56,911 nt of DNA from Rhizobium sp. Q54 (GTDB lineage: Bacteria; Pseudomonadota; Alphaproteobacteria; Rhizobiales; Beijerinckiaceae), in the NCBI GenBank assembly GCA_945878875.1, contig CAMCUC010000014.1, positions 1-56,911 of the forward strand. Reading direction: 5' to 3'. Positions 1 through 8,823 of the stretch are shown here, in pieces. Under the pieces are notes generated by a model, which was given only the letters and a program-made list of their open reading frames with translations, had not been told where the DNA came from and ran no database searches. Numbering within the stretch: the stretch's first letter is position 1; every line of letters begins with the position of its first letter. The position numbers and the translations under genes were made by a program.

Positions 1-1
1 T

Positions 2-124
2 TGGGAGCGACGACTTCCAACCAACAAGGCGAAACTGCTCACCCTGATTGATGCATTCAAAGCCGCCGGGGTCGAATTTATTTCAACTCCTACGATAGGC
101 GTTCGCGGAATTAGTAACGCGTAA
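2..124 (+). CDS. XRE-type transcriptional regulator, C-terminal fragment (5' cut by window edge)
   Basis: The first 40 codons read through to a TAA stop and give a peptide with the core LIDAFKAAGVEFI followed by a GVRG-like end. This is the typical last helix and tail of short XRE/Cro-type helix-turn-helix regulators, in which the DNA-binding domain is followed by a line like 'aLeaaGVeFi...GVRLr'. The DNA-binding helices lie outside the window, so the target is unknown. The C-terminus ends in ISNA rather than the usual basic tail. Assignment rests on this one short similarity and is tentative. Confidence 0.5.
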   Translation, partial: WERRLPTNKAKLLTLIDAFKAAGVEFISTPTIGVRGISNA

Positions 125-492
125 CGGCCAAAACGATCCGAATATGACGCGTCACAGGTCCGCAGCTTTCAGAGTTTTAAGACACCTAGCGCGCGCGCAC
201 GCGCGACCGGTTTCCGGAACAGCTGAGAAATGCCCAATCAACATTGAGGCCCGGTCCAATGCGGCAAGGGACTACGACCAATGCGGGCATTACCTCTGGC
301 CGGGCGTGAGATGGATTATCTTCTCTTCTCGCCATATCCGTTGCCGATCAGGTCGGCGGGTTGGGCATGGCGCACATTTAGTAGGGAAGCCTACTTTCCC
401 ACGCGTCCGGTCATTGTCCGGTTCAAAAATTCCCAGACGCAGAAAAGCCAAGTCTAAGAAGACTATAACTCTCTGTTTATGTGGGGGTTCGA
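125..492. other. gene-free stretch between the XRE fragment and tRNA-Lys
   Basis: No convincing coding region is visible here. The open frames on both strands are arginine-rich translations of GC-rich DNA without a ribosome-binding site. The stretch contains a run of alternating GC dinucleotides near 190-207. No integrase or attachment-site duplication is apparent beside the tRNA. Confidence 0.4.
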
Positions 493-568
<76 letters not shown>

Positions 569-711
569 ATCGAAAACTCTGCGCGAACGAGCACGTGCGC
601 GCCGATCTGTGGCGTGTAACAAAGACATTGGCGCGTGTCCATCCCGGAACGACGACGGCGGCGCTTTTTCCCGGTTTTATCATGACGAAGACGCCGCGGG
701 TCTGCGAGCCT

Positions 712-1182
712 TCAGGACACCGGCGCTGGCTCCGCCTGCGGCGCAGGCGCTTTGGGCTTGGCGCGGCGCTCGGCGGGCATACGCACGGCGGGCGCGGCCG
801 CGGCCGCAAGAGGGCGCAGCTTCACGGTGATCGGGTTTGGCGAATGCTCCAGCGTCGCGCCTGTGCTGGCGTCCACCACCATACCCACGACGCCGCCTGC
901 AACGATGTTGCCCGCAAATCCTGCGGCCCCGGTTCCAGCCAGTTTGGTTTTCACGTCCACCCGCTGCTCTTCATAGCCGGGCGCCGAAACCACCACCGAG
1001 AACTCATCCTTGCGCGAGACCGACAGCGTGCACGGCGTGGTGCATTGATGCCCGAAGGACGTGCGCGCGCTGGCCCCATTTGGCTCGGATACGATCTGGA
1101 CATTGTTGGTGGTGCCGCGCGTCACCGTTGCGCAGCCGCCCAGACTGGCGACAGCCAGCGCGATCAAAAGAATTCGGCGCAT
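712..1182 (-). CDS. small outer-membrane lipoprotein with PEGA-like fold
   Basis: A 156-residue protein begins with a lipoprotein signal (MRRILLIALAVASLGGC), so Cys17 is the probable lipidation site. The mature part carries a PEGA-like segment with the feature PNGA, then a Cys pair (C47, C51), a motif APGYEEQ and a glycine-rich hydrophobic stretch (GFAGNIVAGGVVGMVVD) like those of surface-anchored lipoproteins often misnamed 'translation initiation factor 2'. The C-terminal 35 residues are Ala/Pro-rich and low in complexity. The ATG has a strong GGGGGA ribosome-binding site six bases upstream. No operon partner is evident. The cellular role is unknown. Confidence 0.75.
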   Translation of the reverse strand: MRRILLIALAVASLGGCATVTRGTTNNVQIVSEPNGASARTSFGHQCTTPCTLSVSRKDEFSVVVSAPGYEEQRVDVKTKLAGTGAAGFAGNIVAGGVVGMVVDASTGATLEHSPNPITVKLRPLAAAAAPAVRMPAERRAKPKAPAPQAEPAPVS

Positions 1183-1246
1183 TCAATCCCCCACAGAAAC
1201 CCGGAGGGATATTAACACAGCCTTAACTATAAACGAAAGTCCCCGC

Positions 1247-1615
1247 TTACGGAATCCAACAGGGCGGAACGCCGTAATGGTCGTGAACCTTCTCAGCCCA
1301 ATGGCGATCTTCCACTGGCTGGCCGTCTAACCATTTGGGCGCATTTTCCAAATCGCTTTCGGTGATGTCGATCCGGTAGCCGCCAAGGCTGGGATCGTAA
1401 TCCAGCTTGCTCCATGGCAGCGGGTAACAATCCTCGCCCATGCCCAGAAAGCCGCCAAAGCTCGTCAGCGCGTAGACGACGCGGCCGGTGGTTTTCTCGA
1501 TGAAAAATCGCTCGATATAGCCGATCTTCTCGCCATCGGCGTCGAAGACGTCTGTGCCCGATACACGGTCGCTGGCCACCAGCGCGTGATGTTCGGGATG
1601 AATTGTCGGGTCCAT
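1247..1615 (-). CDS. PRC-barrel domain protein
   Basis: A 122-residue soluble protein containing one PRC-barrel: after a short N-terminal tail come LVASDRVSGTDVFDADGEKIG, a strand pair around IERFFIEKTTGRVVYAL, and the GEDCYPLPWSKL loop, which together match the PRC-barrel beta-strand pattern. In alphaproteobacteria such stand-alone PRC-barrel proteins are common stress or envelope-associated proteins without a defined enzymatic activity. The ATG at 1615 was chosen because GGAGG stands seven bases upstream. A start 13 codons earlier has no such site. The gene lies 70 bp downstream of leuA on the same strand, but co-transcription is not shown. Confidence 0.8.
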   Translation of the reverse strand: MDPTIHPEHHALVASDRVSGTDVFDADGEKIGYIERFFIEKTTGRVVYALTSFGGFLGMGEDCYPLPWSKLDYDPSLGGYRIDITESDLENAPKWLDGQPVEDRHWAEKVHDHYGVPPCWIP

Positions 1616-1685
1616 AAAAGCCTCCCTAAACCTTCCTGCGTTAACCCACGACAAGGGTGAAGACGCAGGAAGGTTCGGGAGACGC

Positions 1686-3284
1686 TTAAGGCTTGATGCG
1701 GCCTGTGATCGGCGCGGGCGCGCCTTTCTGGCGGCGCGCCATCAGCTTCTCCAGCGCGGCCACATAGGCGCGGGCGGAGGCGACCATGGTGTCGGGATCG
1801 GCGCCGCGTCCCGTAACTGAACGTCCGTCTTCAGACAGACGCACAGAAACTTCCGCCTGCGCGTCCGTGCCTTCTGTCACGGCGTGGACCTTGTACAACT
1901 CCAGCTTGCCCTCGTGCGGCGCGAGCGCCTTGATGGCGTTGAAGATGGCGTCCACCGGGCCATTGCCGACCGCCTGTTTGGTGACGTGCTGGCCGTCGAT
2001 GTCGAGCGTCAGCGTTGCGGTTTGCGGCCCCATCGTGCCCGCAATCACAGTCAGCGCCTCAACCTTGATGCGCTCCCCCGAATGGCCGATCTGGTCATCC
2101 ACCAGCGCTTCCAGGTCTTCGTCGTAGATGATCTTCTTGCGGTCGGCCAAATCCTTGAAGCGCTTGAAGGCGTCCTCAACGGCGTTGTCGCCCAGCGTAT
2201 AGCCCAGCTCCTTCAGCTTTTCCCTGAAGGCGTGGCGGCCTGAATGCTTGCCCATCACCAGCGAGGTCTTGGACACGCCAACGCTTTCGGGCGTCATGAT
2301 TTCATACGTCTGCGCGTTCTTCAGCATGCCGTCCTGATGGATGCCGCTCTCGTGCGCAAAGGCGTTACGGCCCACGATCGCCTTGTTGTATTGCACCGGG
2401 AACGAGGTCACGCCCGCCACCAGCCGCGAGGCGCGCATCAGCATGGTTGAATCCACGCCGTTGGAATAGTTCAGCACGTCGGCGCGGGTGCGCAGCGCCA
2501 TCACCACTTCCTCCAGCGCCGCATTGCCTGCCCGCTCGCCAATGCCGTTGACGGTGCATTCAATCTGCCGCGCGCCGCCAGCCAAGCCCGCCAAAGTGTT
2601 GGCGACCGCCAGCCCGAGATCGTTGTGGCAATGCACGGAGAAGATCGCCTTACCGGCATTGGGCACGCGCTCGTGCAGCATGCGGAAAATCGCCTCGTAT
2701 TCATCCGGCACGGTGTAGCCGACCGTATCGGGAATGTTGATCGTCGTGGCGCCGGCCTTGATGGCGGCCTCGACGCAGCGGCACAGGAAATCGTGCTCGG
2801 TGCGGGTGCCGTCCTCGGCAGACCATTCCACGTCGTCGACCAGATTGCGCGCGCGGGTGACTTGCGAGATCACCATCTCCAGAACCTCGGAGGGTTCCTT
2901 CTGCAATTTGTATTTCATATGCAGCGGCGAGGTGGAGACGAAGGTGTGGATGCGCGGCTTGCGGGCGTGGCGCACGGCCTCGCCGCAACGGTCGATATCC
3001 TTGGCGGACGCGCGGGCGAGCCCTGCCACGGTGGCGTTTTGCACGCGTTTGGCGATGGCGCTCACGGCCTCGAAATCGCCCTCGGAGGCGATGGGGAAGC
3101 CGGCCTCGATAACGTCCACGCCCAGCTCGTCCAGCATGTCGGCGACTTCGAGCTTTTCCTCAAACGTCATCGAGGCGCCGGGCGATTGCTCGCCGTCGCG
3201 CAAGGTGGTGTCGAAAATAATCACGCGCTGCTTGTCGGAAGCGGCAGGCTGGGCGGAATTGATGTCGATTATTTCTGCGGACAT
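1686..3284 (-). CDS. leuA: 2-isopropylmalate synthase
   Basis: The enzyme condenses acetyl-CoA with 2-oxoisovalerate to 2-isopropylmalate, the committed step of leucine synthesis. The 532-residue protein has the full DRE-TIM barrel: [16 protein letters not shown] near residue 24, the metal-binding HCHND near the middle, and the catalytic HESGIHQDG segment. It is followed by the C-terminal LeuA dimer/allosteric domain ([18 protein letters not shown]) that binds leucine. Length matches type I LeuA. The ATG is preceded by AGGA. It lies downstream of a leader peptide rich in Leu codons (3416-3529), so expression is probably attenuated by leucine supply, on top of feedback inhibition of the enzyme. 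Confidence 0.97.
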   Translation of the reverse strand: MSAEIIDINSAQPAASDKQRVIIFDTTLRDGEQSPGASMTFEEKLEVADMLDELGVDVIEAGFPIASEGDFEAVSAIAKRVQNATVAGLARASAKDIDRCGEAVRHARKPRIHTFVSTSPLHMKYKLQKEPSEVLEMVISQVTRARNLVDDVEWSAEDGTRTEHDFLCRCVEAAIKAGATTINIPDTVGYTVPDEYEAIFRMLHERVPNAGKAIFSVHCHNDLGLAVANTLAGLAGGARQIECTVNGIGERAGNAALEEVVMALRTRADVLNYSNGVDSTMLMRASRLVAGVTSFPVQYNKAIVGRNAFAHESGIHQDGMLKNAQTYEIMTPESVGVSKTSLVMGKHSGRHAFREKLKELGYTLGDNAVEDAFKRFKDLADRKKIIYDEDLEALVDDQIGHSGERIKVEALTVIAGTMGPQTATLTLDIDGQHVTKQAVGNGPVDAIFNAIKALAPHEGKLELYKVHAVTEGTDAQAEVSVRLSEDGRSVTGRGADPDTMVASARAYVAALEKLMARRQKGAPAPITGRIKP

Positions 3285-3381
3285 TTTGTTTTTCCTAGAT
3301 CGGCTGGCCCGGGGCTTTCGCCGCGCATGGCGCTATAAAAATCTGGCTGGGGAGGGGTCTGGCGAATGGTCCGGCTGCAAT

Positions 3382-3422
3382 CCCCTGAGCGCCAGGGCAA
3401 AAGCCCGGCCGGCCCTCAGGGG
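3382..3422 (-). promoter_or_regulatory. leuA leader RNA hairpin
   Basis: CCCCTGAG (3382-3389) pairs perfectly with CTCAGGGG (3415-3422), with an inner GGGC/GCCC stem around an AAAA loop. The stop codon of the leader peptide lies inside the stem, so a ribosome at the Leu codons or at the stop would change folding. Downstream on the reverse strand, CGCCAG and CCCCT elements (about 3353-3365) could pair with segments of this hairpin, and five Ts follow at 3341-3337. I could not find a clean self-contained terminator stem directly before that T-run, so the exact attenuator fold is inferred. Confidence 0.6.
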
Positions 3423-3529
3423 CGACTAAGAAGCAGCAATGCGGCAAGGGCGCAGCCGGACGACCGCGCAAAAAGGCGCGTTTGCGTGACGGGCTGCTGT
3501 GCGGCGCAATGGGCCAAAATAATCCTCAC
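3416..3529 (-). CDS. leuA leader peptide with four consecutive Leu codons
   Basis: This short reverse-strand reading frame could start at GTG (3529) and ends at TGA (3416), 37 residues. Its last residues read ALAALLLLSRP. The four Leu codons TTG CTG CTT CTT occupy 3439-3428, seven codons before the end, just ahead of a strong hairpin. This is the layout of amino-acid attenuators, in which ribosome stalling for lack of charged Leu-tRNA switches RNA folding upstream of leuA. There is no ATG in frame and no clear Shine-Dalgarno site before the GTG, so the precise start is uncertain. The frame itself and the Leu run are directly visible. Confidence 0.65.
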   Translation of the reverse strand: MRIILAHCAAQQPVTQTRLFARSSGCALAALLLLSRP

Positions 3530-3556
3530 CGGCTATCCAGACAAAAGGATGTCTTA

Positions 3557-3586
3557 TTCATAAACGACAAGAACCGCTCGTGGCAA
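3557..3586 (-). promoter_or_regulatory. candidate promoter of leuA leader
   Basis: On the reverse strand TTGCCA (3586-3581) and TATGAA (3562-3557) are separated by 18 bases, close to the housekeeping sigma-70-type consensus. Transcription would start near 3550, about 20 bases before the leader-peptide GTG and 265 bases before leuA. This is an inference from consensus matching only. Confidence 0.4.
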
Positions 3587-3766
3587 GGAGATTGGCGAAA
3601 CGGAGATTGGAGAAGCGGCCTCCGCTCCAGCTTCAGCTTTTCTTTCCCGCGTGCGCGCCTAAACTCCATCCTTCATGGACACGCTATGATGGATCACGTT
3701 TCAGCGATGCAGAACGTGGGGCGCGAAAGGGAGAACAGCCTGGAAAGATTTAGCCTGGAGAAGACG

Positions 3767-5791
3767 ATGCCAGACAAGCGCCCCGCCTTCAGTACGCGCA
3801 CCTATTTGCTGGCCCTCGTTCTGGCGCTGGTGATCCCCAGCCTTGTGTTCACCGGCTATGTGCTGATGCGCTACGCTGGCGCCGAGCGCTTGCGCATTGA
3901 GGAGCAGGCCGCCGTTGAGGCCAGCAACCTGTCCGCCGCAGTCGATCTGCGCGTGAGCGGACTGATCGAGGCGCTGCGCGTGCTTGCGGGCTCCAGCAAT
4001 CTGGATGAGCCCGACTTGAGCTATTTTCATCGGCGCGCAGTTGAAATGCGCAATATCATGGGCCGCAACATTGTGCTGCGCGACACCGACGGCCAGCAGA
4101 TCGTCAATGCGCGCATCCCGTGGGGAGAGCCCCTGCCCCGCCTCGTTCTGCCCGCAGACGCAAGCGTTAAAGATGAAAAGCAAACCGTCGTCTCCAGCGT
4201 CTTTCCAAGTCCGGTCAGCCAGCGAAGCATGGTTACGATCATTACGCCGGTTCTGCGCGAGCAGAAAACCAAATACCTGCTCGGCGTGGCGATGGAGCTG
4301 GAGGACGTGCGCTCGCTGCTTTCCGAAGTCAGTGTTCCTTTGCGGCACATTGGGTCCATTCTTGACCAGCAGGGCGTGTTCGTCGCGCGCACGAGGAACC
4401 ATGAGATCTATTCCGGCAAGCCCGCGAACTTTGTGCCAACGCGTTCAACCGGCGTCGCCAACACCTTTGATATTGACGGTCAGCCGGTTTTGACGGCATG
4501 GACCACGTCCAGCATCACCGGCTGGATCGTCATGTCGAGCGTGCCCCGCAACGATGTCGATACGCCGTTAATTGAAGCTTTCGTGGTGCTCGCAGGCATG
4601 GGCATCGTCACGCTGCTGGGCTCTACCGCGCTGGCGTGGGGCGTGGGCGACCGCATCTCAAGTTCGCTGCGCTCGCTTAGCGCCGCCGGTGCGGACCTTG
4701 GCGCACGCAAACGCACCAATCCCATTCATACCCCTGTCGCCGAGGTCAACGAGATCGGACAAGCCTTGCGCGAGGCGGGCGAGCGCTTGAACAATTATGA
4801 AGAGCGGCTTGAAAAAGCCCTCTGGGCCGCAGGCATGTTCTCGTTTGAATGGACTCGCCATGACGACGCCATCGTGCGCAGCGCCTCCGCAGCGGCGCTC
4901 ATGGGCGTTGGCGCCGACGCGCCCGAGATTTATTCGCGCGCGGCGTTTCGCGCGCGCATCCACCCGCAAGATCAGGACCGCTTTTGGCGCACGTCGATGG
5001 AGGTGACGCCCCAGCATCCCGATTACCGGATCGAATACCGATATATCCGGCCCGGCGGCGAAACCATGTGGTTCGAGACGTCGGGCTACGCCGAGTTTGA
5101 TTCAACCGACCAGCCGCTCCGCGTGACCGGGTTCACGACCGACGTCACCGCGCGCAAACAATCTGAAATGCGGCAGGCGCTTCTCGTGCGCGAATTGCAT
5201 CACAGGGTGAAAAACAATCTGGCCACCGTACTGGCCGTCGCCAATCTTTCCGGGCGCAACGCGTCAAGCCTCGAAGACTATAAACGCAAGCTGCGCGACC
5301 GCATCCAGAGCATGGCGCGCAGCCATACGCTGCTGACGGAAAATGCATTCCAGAAGGCGCAGATCAGCGGCATTCTGGCCAATGAGCTGGAGGCCTACGC
5401 CGATTCCGCAGGAGATCGCATCACGCTTGAGGGACCCGAGATCGACCTGCCCGCCGAAGTCGCCGTATCGCTGGGAATGGCGTTTCACGAGCTCGCCACC
5501 AACGCGGGCAAGTATGGCTCGCTGTCAGTCGAAAGCGGCAAATTACGCGTGGCATGGAACATGAGTAAGGGAGACAAAGGCCGCCGCCTCCACGTCAATT
5601 GGAGCGAAAGCGGCGGCCCGCCCGTGACGCCGCCTTCCCGCAGCGGCTTTGGCTCAAGGCTTCTCGAAAACGTGATCGGCGGCCAATTGCGCGGTCGCGT
5701 GCAATTGCGCTTCGAACCCGACGGCCTGATCGCCGAGATTGAAGCCGCCCTCGACCAGCCCGATTACGCCGTCCGCTACGCTACGCCTTAA
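3767..5791 (+). CDS. membrane-bound HWE-family sensor histidine kinase
   Basis: A 674-residue sensor kinase. Residues 10-32 form a transmembrane helix, followed by a periplasmic Cache-like sensor region, a second helix near 270-290 and a HAMP-like linker. A PAS/PAC domain with an EYRYIRPGGETMWFE segment precedes the kinase core, which is of the HWE/HisKA_2 type: phospho-acceptor His479 in ELHHRVKNN, N-box HELATNAGKYG near 574, and the diagnostic W-x-E (Trp612, Glu614). HWE kinases phosphorylate response regulators, often single-domain ones or PhyR-like proteins. No response regulator is adjacent, so the partner is encoded elsewhere. The ATG at 3767 was chosen because GGAG lies six bases upstream. 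The open frame extends further 5' but lacks such support and runs into the leuA control region. Confidence 0.9.
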   Translation: MPDKRPAFSTRTYLLALVLALVIPSLVFTGYVLMRYAGAERLRIEEQAAVEASNLSAAVDLRVSGLIEALRVLAGSSNLDEPDLSYFHRRAVEMRNIMGRNIVLRDTDGQQIVNARIPWGEPLPRLVLPADASVKDEKQTVVSSVFPSPVSQRSMVTIITPVLREQKTKYLLGVAMELEDVRSLLSEVSVPLRHIGSILDQQGVFVARTRNHEIYSGKPANFVPTRSTGVANTFDIDGQPVLTAWTTSSITGWIVMSSVPRNDVDTPLIEAFVVLAGMGIVTLLGSTALAWGVGDRISSSLRSLSAAGADLGARKRTNPIHTPVAEVNEIGQALREAGERLNNYEERLEKALWAAGMFSFEWTRHDDAIVRSASAAALMGVGADAPEIYSRAAFRARIHPQDQDRFWRTSMEVTPQHPDYRIEYRYIRPGGETMWFETSGYAEFDSTDQPLRVTGFTTDVTARKQSEMRQALLVRELHHRVKNNLATVLAVANLSGRNASSLEDYKRKLRDRIQSMARSHTLLTENAFQKAQISGILANELEAYADSAGDRITLEGPEIDLPAEVAVSLGMAFHELATNAGKYGSLSVESGKLRVAWNMSKGDKGRRLHVNWSESGGPPVTPPSRSGFGSRLLENVIGGQLRGRVQLRFEPDGLIAEIEAALDQPDYAVRYATP

Positions 5792-5795
5792 CTTG

Positions 5796-5867
5796 TTGGA
5801 CCGCGGACGGCCCCGCCCGCGCTTGCTTGCGTGACGACTGCGCGCGGTCCAGATAGCGGCGGTCCAA
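5796..5867. repeat. palindromic repeat, copy 1, downstream of tctC-like gene
   Basis: TGGACCGCG (5797-5805) is inverted as CGCGGTCCA (5843-5851), and a further overlapping GCGGTCCAA occurs at 5859-5867. The interior includes GCCCGCGCTTGCTTGC. The same arms and a similar interior recur at 6879-6952, on the other side of the gene between them. It may also serve as a transcription terminator between the convergent kinase and tctC-like genes, although no T-run follows. Confidence 0.65.
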
Positions 5868-5870
5868 AGA

Positions 5871-6839
5871 TCACTCCGCGCTGACGCCGGCTTCCTTGAG
5901 CAGCTTCGTCCAGCGCTCCACGTCGCTGCGCACCAGCTTTTCGGCCTCTTGCGGCGACAGCTTCAGCACCTGGCCACCGGTTTTTGCGAACAATTCGGAC
6001 ACGTCCGGGCGCGCAAGGACTGTCGCCAGATCGGCGCGCAATCTCTCCAAAGCCGGCGCCGGAATGGCGGCGGGCGCAAACAGGCCGAACCAGCTTTCCA
6101 TATCGAGCGGCGCAATTCCGGTCTCGGAAACGCTTGGTACGTCTGCATGGAACGGCTGGCGCTCCTTTGAGGAGACGGCGAGCGCGCGCACCGTTCCACC
6201 CTCCACCTGCGCACGCGCGGTGGATGAAATGTCGAAAAACATATCCACGCGGCCGCCCAGAATATCCTGATACGCCGCCTGTGCGCCGCGATAGGGAACA
6301 TGGGTAAACGTCACGCCTGCCAGCTTCTCCATCACCGCCGTGGCGATATGCTGGCCCGAGCCTTTGCCTGCCGACGCATAGGTGACTTTTTCAGGATTGG
6401 CGCGTGCAAAAACGATCAGCTCTTTCAAATCTTTCTGCGGCAAATCCTTGCGCGCAACCAGCGTATACGACCACGTCACCGCCAGCCCGACCGGCGTAAA
6501 ATCTTTCAACGGATCATAGGGCAGCTTCGCATAGAGCCCCGGATTGAGCGCGATGTTGGAAAGCGCACCCAGCAGCAGCGTATAGCCGTCGGCTGACGCG
6601 CACGCAGCCGCTTCCGTACCCACAAGCGTGCCTGCGCCAGTGCGGTTTTCGACGACGACAGGCTGCCCCAGCAACGGCCCCATACGATCCGCCAATATGC
6701 GCGCAACCGTATCGAACCCGCCGCCCGGCGGCTGCGGCACAATAAGCTTGATGGGACGATCCGGCCAGCTTTGCGCAAAACTGGAATGCGGGGCGACGAG
6801 AGAAGCCGCCGCAAGGGCGATTGCGAAAACAAGTTTCAT
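5871..6839 (-). CDS. TctC/Bug-family periplasmic solute-binding protein
   Basis: A 322-residue secreted binding protein with a Sec signal peptide (cleavage after about residue 22, SSFA-Q). The hallmark Bug motifs are present: WPDRPIKLIVPQPPGGGFD right after the signal, VVENRTGAGTLVGTEAAA, and the HVPYRGAQAAYQDILGG segment. Members bind carboxylates, such as citrate-like acids, amino acids or aromatic acids, and deliver them to TctAB membrane partners, or act as sensors' co-receptors. No tctA or tctB genes are nearby, so this is one of the orphan copies common in proteobacteria and the ligand is unknown. Palindromic repeats lie on both sides (5796-5867 and 6879-6952). Confidence 0.9.
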   Translation of the reverse strand: MKLVFAIALAAASLVAPHSSFAQSWPDRPIKLIVPQPPGGGFDTVARILADRMGPLLGQPVVVENRTGAGTLVGTEAAACASADGYTLLLGALSNIALNPGLYAKLPYDPLKDFTPVGLAVTWSYTLVARKDLPQKDLKELIVFARANPEKVTYASAGKGSGQHIATAVMEKLAGVTFTHVPYRGAQAAYQDILGGRVDMFFDISSTARAQVEGGTVRALAVSSKERQPFHADVPSVSETGIAPLDMESWFGLFAPAAIPAPALERLRADLATVLARPDVSELFAKTGGQVLKLSPQEAEKLVRSDVERWTKLLKEAGVSAE

Positions 6840-6878
6840 AAATAACTCCGTTTTGAACGCGTTCAGGGATTGGGCTGC

Positions 6879-6952
6879 ATCTGGACCGCGCCCGTCCCAC
6901 GGGCGCTGCTGCTTGCATGAAAAATGCGGGCGGGGACACGCGCGGTCCAGAT
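6879..6952. repeat. palindromic repeat, copy 2, upstream of tctC-like gene
   Basis: ATCTGGACCGCGC (6879-6891) is repeated inverted as GCGCGGTCCAGAT (6940-6952), a perfect 13-base arm. The interior holds CTGCTTGCATGAAAAATGCG. The arms and the CTTGC core match the copy at 5796-5867. The stretch 6840-7146 holds no gene apart from this element. Confidence 0.75.
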
Positions 6953-7146
6953 TTGCGTTTCCTCTCGTGGGCCGCCTCGATGGGGCGACGCTCGAGCGCA
7001 GGATCAGGCGAAACTAGCGCGCCGTCAAGCAAACGGCCTTCCCTCGCGCCTGTGCGTGCTGCACAATGGCGCGCCTTTCAGGAGCCAGACATGAAGACCC
7101 GCGCCGCCCTCGCTCTTTCGCTCATATGCGCAGCGAGGAGTATTAT

Positions 7147-8823
7147 TTGAAAAACGCCTCGCCTTCAGCTTCACGCCGCGCGCGCATCGCCAGCGCCGCG
7201 TTGCTCGTCGTGCTTGGGCTTTACATCGCTGGTACTGAGGGCCATCTGACAAATCTGCATGCAGGGGCCGTGAGCGGGGCAATCGCCGCCGGAATCGCCT
7301 TCTTCAGCAGGCGCGCCCTCTTCAGCGCCAGCGCGATTTGCGCGCTGATCGCGCTGGTCGCCGCCATCGCTCATGTCAAACGCGAGCGAAGCGACTTTAT
7401 CTTGCATGCGTGGGACATCTTTGATCGCGCCCAATGGGGCTTTCCGGTTGGCGAGATTGCAGGCGCGCAACCGCTGGCGCTGATCGTCCTCGCGCTGGCT
7501 TTGCTGACGCTCACCGCCCTGCCGATGCTGTGGCGCCATGAGCGTGCAAATGTCTCGCGTCGTTATTGCGCGGGCGCTTTCTTCATCTTTGCAGGGCTTG
7601 GCGCCGTCTTCGCCGATCTCAAAGGCGAGCCAAGGCACATGCAATACACTTGGGCGGACCGCAATCTGTCCTCATTCTACTCGTCCTGGCCAGCGACAAT
7701 TGAGTCTCTACGACGGGGGTTTTTGTTCGACGTCGGGCAAAGCCAGGGCGCCAGGGCACGGCTTGAACGAGCGCCGGTTTGCGCGCCTTCCGACAAGCCG
7801 CCGCATATCGTGTTGATCCATCAGGAGTCCGTTACGCCGCCTATGCCATTCAGAGGCCTTGATTACGATCCAAAACTGGCGGAGTTTTTCCAATCGCATG
7901 ATGGACGCGTCCACAAGCTGCGCGTGGAAACGTATGGCGGCGGTTCGTGGCTGACGGAATTCTCGGTGCTGACGGGCATGGCGAGCCGCTATTTTGGCGG
8001 TATGCAGCATTTCGTGCAGATTTATATGGCGGGACGCATTGATGATTCCCTGACCGCCGTTCTGGCGCGCTGCAATTATCGCAATGTGATGTTTTACCCC
8101 TATATGAAAGGCTTTTTTGGTTCGACACGTTTCTTTGAATCAATCGGCCTGAAAGAAATTTTCGATCTGAAGGCGCAACGCGCCCCGACTTCCATGGAGC
8201 AGGACCGGTTCTATTATTCCAACGCTCTGGAAGAGATTGCACGCCATACGCAAAGTTCGCAAAAGCCGCTATTTGTGTTTTTGCAAACCATGGCGGCCCA
8301 TTGGCCTTATGACGTGACCTATTGGCCTGAGCGCAATGTTGTGGGCGCGACGGGCGCAGGCGCGGAGATGCACGAATATCTGCGACGGCTCGCCATGTCG
8401 AAAGAGGATTACGAGGGCTTTCGCGCAGCGCTATTGCAGCGCTTTCCCAATGAGCGTTTTCTGATCGTGCAATATGGCGATCATCAACCGCTCGCCACAC
8501 GCAAGTTCTTCGGTTGGGATAGCGAGGAGATCGAGGCCATAAACCGTAATCTCCCCGAAAAATCGCCCGCATTTGAAACTTACTATGCAATAGACGCGCT
8601 TAATTTTACGCCGCCCGCGCTGCCGCAGATCGAGGTTCTGGACGCCGCCTATCTGGGCGCCATCGTGTTCGGGCAAGCCGGCTTGCCCATGCCCGGTTCA
8701 TGGCGCGCGCGCCTTGCGCTCATGGCCCATTGCAACGGGCATTATGCGGCATGTCCGGACCGCGCGGCAGTGCTGGCTTTCCATCGCAAGCTTGTAGACT
8801 CCGGCATCGTCAGAGCGCGTTGA
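7147..8823 (+). CDS. LTA-synthase-like sulfatase-fold membrane protein
   Basis: A protein of about 558 residues with four or five transmembrane helices in the first 200 residues and a large C-terminal sulfatase/alkaline-phosphatase fold domain. Visible landmarks are HIVLIHQESVTPP (metal-binding Glu strand), YGGGSWLTEF with a Ser at the usual nucleophile position, a GFFGSTRFF segment, and FLIVQYGDHQP (metal-binding Asp-His). Relatives transfer phosphoglycerol or phosphoethanolamine to envelope glycans or lipids, in the periplasm. The exact donor and acceptor are unknown. The TTG start was chosen because GAGGAG lies six bases upstream. It is followed convergently, with 14 bp of overlap, by the amine oxidase gene. 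Confidence 0.75.
   Translation: MKNASPSASRRARIASAALLVVLGLYIAGTEGHLTNLHAGAVSGAIAAGIAFFSRRALFSASAICALIALVAAIAHVKRERSDFILHAWDIFDRAQWGFPVGEIAGAQPLALIVLALALLTLTALPMLWRHERANVSRRYCAGAFFIFAGLGAVFADLKGEPRHMQYTWADRNLSSFYSSWPATIESLRRGFLFDVGQSQGARARLERAPVCAPSDKPPHIVLIHQESVTPPMPFRGLDYDPKLAEFFQSHDGRVHKLRVETYGGGSWLTEFSVLTGMASRYFGGMQHFVQIYMAGRIDDSLTAVLARCNYRNVMFYPYMKGFFGSTRFFESIGLKEIFDLKAQRAPTSMEQDRFYYSNALEEIARHTQSSQKPLFVFLQTMAAHWPYDVTYWPERNVVGATGAGAEMHEYLRRLAMSKEDYEGFRAALLQRFPNERFLIVQYGDHQPLATRKFFGWDSEEIEAINRNLPEKSPAFETYYAIDALNFTPPALPQIEVLDAAYLGAIVFGQAGLPMPGSWRARLALMAHCNGHYAACPDRAAVLAFHRKLVDSGIVRAR

Noticed and set aside
3482..3766. Longer N-terminus for the HWE kinase beginning at 3482
   Set aside because: The extension is non-conserved in character and overlaps the leuA leader region. 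The ATG at 3767 has GGAG at the right distance and starts directly before the first membrane helix.
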